A DNA stretch of 64,000 bases from Panulirus ornatus (lineage: Eukaryota > Arthropoda > Malacostraca > Decapoda > Palinuridae): assembly GCF_036320965.1 (NCBI RefSeq), contig NC_092279.1, positions 13,708,161-13,772,160 of the forward strand, in the 5' to 3' direction. Shown here one piece after another: positions 57,730 to 64,000 of the stretch. Each line of letters begins with the position of its first letter. Position 1 is the stretch's first letter. The translations under genes were made by a program, and so were the position numbers. A model generated the notes under the pieces. The model searched no databases. It was not told the DNA's origin and saw only the letters and a list, made by a program, of their open reading frames with translations.

Positions 57730-57736
57730 TTGTTAA
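57632..57736 (-). repeat. (CAG)n tract in the mRNA sense just 5' of the cyclase start codon
   Basis: On the minus strand: AAC units, then a run of about 17 CAG, then imperfect CAG/TAG units to within about 15 bases of the ATG at 57615. If transcribed it forms the 5' UTR. Confidence 0.85.
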
Positions 57737-57917
57737 CTTTGTAACTGTTGTTGGTGATGCTGCGGATGATGGTGATGAGAAAAGGAGACTGCGATGCTTC
57801 AAACCTGATATCTTACCATCTATACCTCCATTATCACTTACACTTACACTGGTCGGATGTTTGTACTGTCAGGTCCCGACACTAGATTCACTATTATTTC
57901 CTATCTAAAGTTATCTA

Positions 57918-58005
57918 TCACTTGTTTTCCGAATTTCTGTTTTTGTCAAGATCCTCTTGTAAGGTGATGCAATCCTCTACGATCCTCGCTTCCCTTACGA
58001 CCATT
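57918..58005 (-). pseudogene. Small RT relic (post-FADD segment)
   Basis: The minus-strand frame reads VADVAMVVREARIVEDCITL then QEDLDK, resembling F-A-D-D-T-K-[LI]-x-x-x-[IV]-x-x-x-[ED]-D-C-x-x-L-Q-x-D-L-D-K of CR1-like elements. It is short and decayed. It could be part of the insertion that left the fragment at 57215-56868, but the cyclase start exon and simple repeats lie between them, so a single event is not shown. Confidence 0.45.
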
Positions 58006-58159
58006 GCAACATCAGCAACCATAAGAAGAGTCTCCACAGGGTTGTTAACACTAGTCGTTAGAGTCGATGTATGCCTCGTCCTATCACGGTGGGGGTTCAG
58101 GTGGTAGACGATCTGCGGCCCGTTTTCTTTAGCAGAACAAAAGGAATCCAAATTACCTG

Positions 58160-58851
58160 CAAAAGAGAGGGATGAATTTCTGGGTGGATATTCTTAAAGA
58201 TCTTCGGTTCAGTATCTCAAGGTCTTAGTGAAGTTCTTTTGAAGACATTTTAGATATATTGAACATTACTTTTTTATTCATTAGCTCTTTCGTGTTCAGC
58301 TCCCCTGGGCTACACACAACAATAGATGGGACTGTTAAGTGTGGGTCTGTTTACCTGATCGTCTTATCAACTCCACCCAGCTTATGGCAAACATCTCTAT
58401 CTTGCTGTAAAAAAAAGGGAAGCCACAGACCTATCCTAAAGCACACCAGAGGTACTGCCATATCCCTCCTCCCACAGCACACCTATAGCCACTACCACGT
58501 CCCCCCAACAGCACACCACCACCACCAAACTCACTCCCACATATACCACTCAGTCCACAATTACCAGAAGCGCGTGCACACTGTAATCAAACGGAACATT
58601 GCAGCCAATGCATACTGCGTTAGACACACACTACCTTTTACCTCCTCCCAGAGCCTCACAAATCATTTATAGACCCTACTAGCTCCACACCCACACACGC
58701 CTCACCCACCAGTACCTCACAGTTCATTAAGACACACCGCCAGTCCCGTGGTGTGTCCGGGGTAAGCCATAGAAAGGTTTGTGGGGTCTGGAAGTGGATA
58801 GGGAGCTGTGGTCTCGGTTCGTTACACACGACAGCTAGAGAATGGATGTGG

Positions 58852-58903
<52 letters not shown>

Positions 58904-59400
58904 ATGTCTGTGTCTCTGTGTGTTACCGGCAGTTTCTTATATTTGGCGTTTAATTAGATGATTAAATGTTTGAGGCATTTTTTAACAAATTGCCTAGTCC
59001 TTTACCTATATCCTTTAAGATAATTAAGTCTAAGTGACCTACAATATATCCAATTAATAGTTACGTAGCCATATAGGAAAAAAGTTTTAATCTTAATCTC
59101 ACCGTTTTTTTCCTGGCTCGAATTGAAGGGACACTTATATACAAACTTTGAAATCCTTGATACTGTCTGAAGTTTATGTGTGTCTTACCTTATCTGTCAC
59201 CCGTCTCTGGGGCTCCCAGGGGCGTCTTTATCGTCTGTTCCTCTCCGTTAACTTCTCTTTCATCGGGGACATCCTTATTATCTGCTCCACTTTGTTTTCT
59301 TCTGTTTGACTTATTCTCATCCGTTGAAACAGTATTCAGCCTTTATCAACCACTTGCCCTATGTCCGGCTAGCCTCTCTCTCTCTCTAGCTGCTTCGTTG
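58160..59400. other. Upstream flank of the cyclase gene
   Basis: C- and A-rich stretch at 58480-58760 with many CAC/CACCACC motifs and a (GT)n. The 137-codon frame at 58259 shows no domain. No promoter could be assigned. Confidence 0.4.
58853..58901. repeat. (GT)n tract
   Basis: About 24 units, upstream of the cyclase gene. Confidence 0.96.
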
Positions 59401-59419
59401 GTCTTGGGTAAAGAGTAGT

Positions 59420-59880
59420 GATTGAGTGATAGCTGAGTAACAGGTAACTGATGAGTAGCCGGTGAGTAACTGATGGCCAGTTGGTGGATAAGTGATGAGC
59501 GGTTGGTTAGAAGCTGGTGGATAACATGAGCAGCTAGTGACTGATGAGTAGCTGGTGAGTTACTGATGAAAAACTGATGAGTAGCTGATGATCAACTGAT
59601 GAGTAACTAATAGACAGCTGGTGAGTCACTAACGAAAAACTGGTGAGTAACTGACGAGAAAATGGTGAGTCACTGGTGAGTAAATGACTAGGAACTGATG
59701 AGGAACTGATGAATACCGCCGCGTTACTGATGAGTAGCTGATGGGCGGCTCATGGGTGCCCGAGGAGTAAATGATGAGTAAACTGGTGAGTAACTAAAGA
59801 GCGTCTCGTCAATAACCGATGAATAACTGATGAGTCAGTGATGAGTAGCTGGTGGAGTGACTGATGAAGCCTGTTTGTTC
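59420..59880 (+). repeat. Degenerate short-unit repeat (GATGAGTAACTG)n
   Basis: Units of about 12 bp (GATGAGTAACTG, GGTGAGTAACTG, GATGAGTAGCTG) occupy about 460 bp upstream of the cyclase start. On the plus strand many contain GGTGAGTAA. Confidence 0.78.
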
Positions 59881-60214
59881 ATTCAGACTCAACGCTCACT
59901 AACTCCCACTTAAGCAAGGAAGTGAAAGATCACATAGCAACCAGCCAGTAATTATGATTCTAGAGTAATTAGCCGTTGCAATTGGTGTAATTAACTATAA
60001 TTAAGTGAAAGCTGTCTGGCAATTGACACTCCAATAAGGGGCCTCCGAGTGGTCGATGGTCTTGAGTAGTGAGGGCTTGAGTGACAGCGCTTGAGGACGA
60101 GTTTCAAGGTGGAGGCTCTGTTGGGGTCGATTCTTGAGTGTCGACTCTTGGGTATTCACTCTTGTAGGACTAAAAGATTTTTGGTGATGACTCTTTTTTT
60201 TATTCTTTTTCTTG

Positions 60215-60350
60215 GACAGACTCTTGAGAGTATCGACTCCTGACTCTGTCGACTCTTGAGTATCGACTCCTGACTCTGTCGACTCTTGAGTATCGACTCC
60301 TGACTCTGTCGACTCTTGAGTATCGACTCCTGACTCTGTCGACTCTTCGG
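60215..60350 (+). repeat. 30-bp minisatellite, four units
   Basis: Unit GTCGACTCTTGAGTATCGAC plus TCCTGACTCT; related diverged sequence extends to either side (60110-60390). Confidence 0.9.
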
Positions 60351-60487
60351 AATTAACTCTTTAGTATCGAGTCTTTGACTAACGACTCCCTGAAGCTTGT
60401 TGCCAAGCGTCCGTCTGCTGGGGAGTTGCTCCTGCAACGAGAGACAGATTTGTTGGCCTCTGCTAGGGTTGGAAATAGATAACATAG

Positions 60488-60490
<3 letters not shown>

Positions 60491-60576
<86 letters not shown>
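60491..60576. repeat. (TA)n tract
   Basis: About 86 bp, directly followed by the YADD relic. Confidence 0.97.
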
Positions 60577-60578
<2 letters not shown>

Positions 60579-60579
<1 letters not shown>

Positions 60580-60770
60580 AAGACGGTCCTTTCTTATGCA
60601 GACGACGTCACAGTCATATGACAGCACCCTGACATCCAAGTCTTCACTGACAAGGGAGACATGAGCACCACTTACTACCGCCCTCACGATCACCTTCTCC
60701 ACCATCTCCAACAATGCCTGAACCTCCATCACACCTGCTCCTTTATCAATGATAAAGGATTGAAATTGAA
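60579..60770 (+). pseudogene. Small RT relic with YADD motif
   Basis: After a (TA)n tract the plus strand reads KTVLSYADDVTVI, a stop, then QHPDIQVFTDKG. SYADDVTV followed by a His/Pro-Asp-Ile block resembles a Jockey-like element just after its catalytic YADD. Nothing longer is recognisable. Confidence 0.4.
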
Positions 60771-61560
60771 AAAAAAAAGAAATGGGTAGGTGGGTAGGTA
60801 AGTACCACTGGACTAGACCATACCCTCTACCATACCACCATAACCACACTACTGCACCCACGCCACACCCCTCACTCACCACCGCTCCCACGCTACACAC
60901 GCCCGACACACATACACCGCCATTTCCTCTTTCCTTACTTCTACCGCCACACCCTCTCCTCCCCTCGGCCACGACCCGTACCCTTGAGCTCTAAGATTAC
61001 ACAGCCGATAACCCGCCATTAGGTCTGGGAATGAGCGTCTCGGGCGTCAAAACCTGACGCCTGGCGCGCCCCATCATCGCCAGAACACGCCAATTAAACG
61101 ACACCAGAAGGGGCAGTCAAGGAGGAGGCCAAGGAACGTTCAAGGCTGACCCCATCAAGATTGATGGCTTTCCCTCAGTATCCTATGCACTCTAGTGGAC
61201 CGAAATTCCAACGAGGAGACGCCTTTTCTCCCAGTTTTTTTTTTTTTTTTCAGTTCATTGAAGTATCCGGTTTCCAAGATGCTGCTGCTGACGTCTTGGT
61301 GAAAAATGGGTTAATTCTACTGGGAAAAGGTATTGGATTACTTTTCTATTTTTGTTGTAATGGATTTACCTGGTTGGCGTGAGGATTTAGTTTCCTGGTT
61401 TTAGTTTTTTTTTTTATCCTTGTTGCGGGTACTGTCTCTTCCTGACTCGATTTATGCACTTACAGAGATAATCTCCGAGGGGAAACAAAACTAGAGGGGA
61501 AAGGGGAAGAATGGTTTGGGAATTGACTTAAAGGTAAAGTTAGGAGATTAGTGTGAGCTA

Positions 61561-62640
61561 AGGATGAGTAGCACTACTGCTGAAGCACGAGTTGTGGGAA
61601 TATGTGAAAGAGTTTAAGGAAGTGAATCCCAGACTGATGTGGGAGATGAAAGTGGATTACGAAAGATACATGATTATTAGTGTTTGTGCACCATGACATA
61701 AGGGGACTAAGGAAAAGACTCATGTGTTTTGAGAGGAGTTGAGTGTGTCGGTTGTTTTGATGCAAGAAATCGAGTACGAGGGATGGATGATTTTAAAGCA
61801 CGATTGGATAATGTGGGAGTCGAGGGTATGTTTGTGGTATCCGGTATTGTAAATAAGAATGTTGAACGGCCTATGGAATTGTGTGCTAGAAAAGGACTGA
61901 TGATGGGGAATACCTGGTTTAACATGGGCATGCATAAGTAAACATGAGTGAGTGGGAAAGATGGTAAAGGAGCATCATTGGTATATGTTCCAACTGATTG
62001 GCGTGCAAAGGAGAGACTTGTTTGTGACTGTACTGAGAGGGGCAGCTGGTGGGATGTCTTACTGTTACTTAGTGGAGGCAAGGGTGAAGATTTGTAGAGA
62101 CAACTTGAAAAGAGGAAATGATTTGGGTTGGAAGACGGTTATGAAAATGAGTGAGCTAGGAAAAGAGGCTTGTGAGAAGAGATACCAGGAGAGACTGAAG
62201 GTAGAATGACAGAGAGTAAATGAAGTTAGGGGAGTGGGTGAGGAATTGGAGGCATTTAAGGAAGCACTGCTTACATGTGCGAGAGAAGTGTGTAGCGCAC
62301 GGAAGGTGGGAGATGGACAGGTGAGAAAGGGTATTGAGTGGTGAGGTGAGGAAGTTAAGTTACTATTGAAAGAAAACAGGGTGGTTTACTGCAGGGAAGG
62401 AGTGCAATGATTGGGAGATGTGCAAGAGAAAGCGGCAGGAATTCAAGAGGAAGTTCTAATGGAAACTTCAGTGAAGGAAGCAAATGAGGAAGTGGTACGA
62501 ACCAGAAATGATGTGAAGAGGCAATTAGGTGCGTATTTTGAAGGGTTGTTAAATGTGTTCGACGATAGGGTGGCAGACGTGGGATGATTTGGACTTGGAG
62601 GTAAGTGAGGTGAGAGAATCATCGAAAGACAGCCCCCAAC
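61561..62640 (+). pseudogene. Decayed copy of the same LINE (endonuclease region)
   Basis: Translated in pieces with stops and frameshifts, it aligns with LINE copy 1: KHELWEYVKEFKEVN to KQELWEYVIECKKVN; GCFDARNRVRGMDDFKARL to GFDARDRVIVMGDLNAKV; LCARKGLMMGNTWFNMGMHK to LCAEKGLMIGNTWFKKRDIH; VLRGAAGGMSYCYLVEARVK to VLRGATGGMSDHYLVEAKVK; MSELGKEACEKRYQERLKVE to the matching ELGKGTCVGKYQERL block. The catalytic SDHY is SYCY. Homology stops near 62640. Much older than copies 1 and 2. Confidence 0.8.
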
Positions 62641-62844
62641 TTCACCACAACGGGTGGCTCAGATCACTTGGGTCTTCCCGGAATCACCTGTTTGTCTTTT
62701 CTCTCTCCCTTTGGTTCCTAGTGAGGCAACTGTTTTCTTTCTCCCTTTGATTCCTGGAGAGGCCCTGATCACGGGTGCTGGTGGGCACGTCAAGGTCTGA
62801 CCTCTCTACAGAGTACCCTTCCCCGGCTTCCACGAGGGGTGTGT

Positions 62845-62990
62845 TTGCTCACCAACACCAGCGGGGAGGATGAATAGCGGGGTTGTCTACCGGCCAGCCG
62901 CCCGCTTGGACGAGCAATTCAAACCCAGTCCACAGATTTTCATACAGCGACGCTGACCACCGCACCACGTGTGCTTGTATTCGAAGATTC
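62845..62990 (-). mobile_element. tRNA-derived SINE
   Basis: On the minus strand: CACGTGGTGCGGTGGTCAGC (A-box TGGTGCGGTGG), then TGGGTTTGAATTGCTCG (diverged B-box) and GGTAGACAACCCCGC..TTCATCCTCCCCGCTGGTG. It lies just beyond the decayed LINE. Confidence 0.65.
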
Positions 62991-63707
62991 GTCTTTTTAC
63001 ACTTTTTTTTCCCATCTTTACACTTGATCTCCGTACAGCCGTGATCCTCGTTGCTCAACACAGATTCTCTCTAGTATAGGCACGTCCTCTGAACTCATGA
63101 ATATCTAACATGAACGAAGAGAATCCTGTATCACTTTCACGTCATTAAAAGGCAATGTGGTGAGAAAGGACCATGTAACACAATTCAGACGGCCCTGTTC
63201 AGCGTTATAACCCCACTGTCTGCATGGCAATGTATGAATATCATCTTCCTCTTTTTTTCTGAGGGATAAGAGCAAAATGGCACTGCAATGCTCTGAGGAA
63301 ATTCAAGCATCGTCTCCACCGTCGCTGCCTGATGCGGCGCATGAAGCCATCAAACCATCTGAAGGACAGCTGTGAGTGTACATGTTATGACCCCCCATTG
63401 GAGACCGGAAGGCAACTGACCTTCAGAAGTATAGGAGTACGAGGGTGGAGGAGGAAGAGAGGGAGGAGGAGGAGGAGGAGGTCGGTTATATATACAGCTC
63501 AAGGTTAGAACACTTACGTGTCTGATATACGGTGGGGAGGACCCTTGAGCTCCGTCATGACGCGCGCTGCCCTGTCGCGACCCTCTGGTGAAATACGCCT
63601 TCGTCTACTTCATGGGCATGTTCCTATGTCGCAACATGAACTTGTCTGATGGTTGCTGTCTGAATTACTTATTTATCCCTTGAATTCACACAGGTGAGCG
63701 AGGGCAA

Positions 63708-63710
<3 letters not shown>

Positions 63711-63798
<88 letters not shown>
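63711..63798. repeat. (CT)n tract
   Basis: About 43 units followed by GTTACCTAG, which would act as polypyrimidine tract and acceptor for a plus-strand exon if one exists here. Confidence 0.96.
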
Positions 63799-63800
<2 letters not shown>

Positions 63801-64000
63801 ACCTAGGTATGCGCCCCTGTCTGTCAGGCTGAGCGGCTTTGCCAATCACGAAATTGACGTCGGTGATGAGCAGGGGCTAATCCCCAGGTCGGTTCCCACA
63901 CACTGAGGTAATCAGGCTCTGGGGAGAACCTTTAATTCCACCTCTAGAGGATGAGGACCCCGCCTTCTGCCTCACACACCCACCTCCACCACTTCATCAA

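Larger units (their letters stand above)
62641..64000. other. Right end: SINE, (CT)n and a speculative two-exon frame
   Basis: Apart from the SINE at 62845-62990 and (CT)n at 63711-63798, a short frame starting at the ATG near 63273 (MALQCSEEIQASS..) ends at a GTGAGT donor, and an acceptor follows the (CT)n. See the finding; otherwise no gene is recognised. Confidence 0.35.

Noticed and set aside
60463..60972. 169-codon minus-strand Gly/Val-rich frame
   Set aside because: Runs through a (TA)n tract and is antisense to the YADD relic; no domain.

Overview
This is eukaryotic nuclear DNA, very probably from a decapod crustacean. The evidence is small exons with GT/AG introns, arthropod-type receptor and cyclase genes, RTE-like LINEs ending in a 'CTACCTCGC..GCGGGA' tail, tRNA-derived SINEs, and an extreme load of (TA)n, (CA)n, (GA)n and (CT)n tracts and minisatellites. 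I see no prokaryotic operon, CRISPR array or rRNA. Most open frames in the window are shadows of repeats. The species and the decapod assignment are inferences from repeat style.

Two real multi-exon genes lie on the minus strand. (1) 12608->2000 is a complete divergent ionotropic receptor (IR, a variant ionotropic glutamate receptor). Twelve exons with compatible phases give 730 codons: signal peptide, short amino-terminal domain, S1, TM1, pore, TM2 with SYTARLTS, S2, TM3 and a basic tail. (2) 57615->27321 is an atypical soluble guanylate cyclase beta-type subunit. It has a 42-nt first coding exon 12.5 kb upstream of the second, a heme-NO/O2-binding domain with His105 and Y-x-S-x-R, a HNOBA/PAS-like region, a signalling helix and a class III cyclase domain. 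Both metal-binding Asp positions of the cyclase domain are substituted (Glu and Gly), while base-recognition and transition-state residues remain. This predicts an obligate heterodimer. One short exon at the end of the heme domain was not found.

Layout: 1-2.0 kb, AT-rich 3' flank. 2.0-12.6 kb, IR gene. 12.6-15.8 kb, flank with two minisatellites. 15.9-18.95 kb, a LINE with a 929-codon frame (minus). 19-27.3 kb, intergenic with a reverse-transcriptase relic and SINEs. 27.3-57.6 kb, cyclase gene whose introns hold SINEs, many minisatellites (one about 3.2 kb), a second LINE copy (49.2-50.8 kb, plus) and further relics. 57.6-64 kb, flank with a (CAG)n tract next to the start codon, RT relics, a decayed LINE and a SINE.

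The most unusual signal is in the cyclase gene. Several minisatellites are made of the exon-intron junction itself: the last exon bases plus the 5' splice site are copied tandemly into the following intron at 33281-33640, 30452-30800, 41843-42018 and 44611-44743. I am not aware of a named description of this pattern and treat it as the main candidate novelty.
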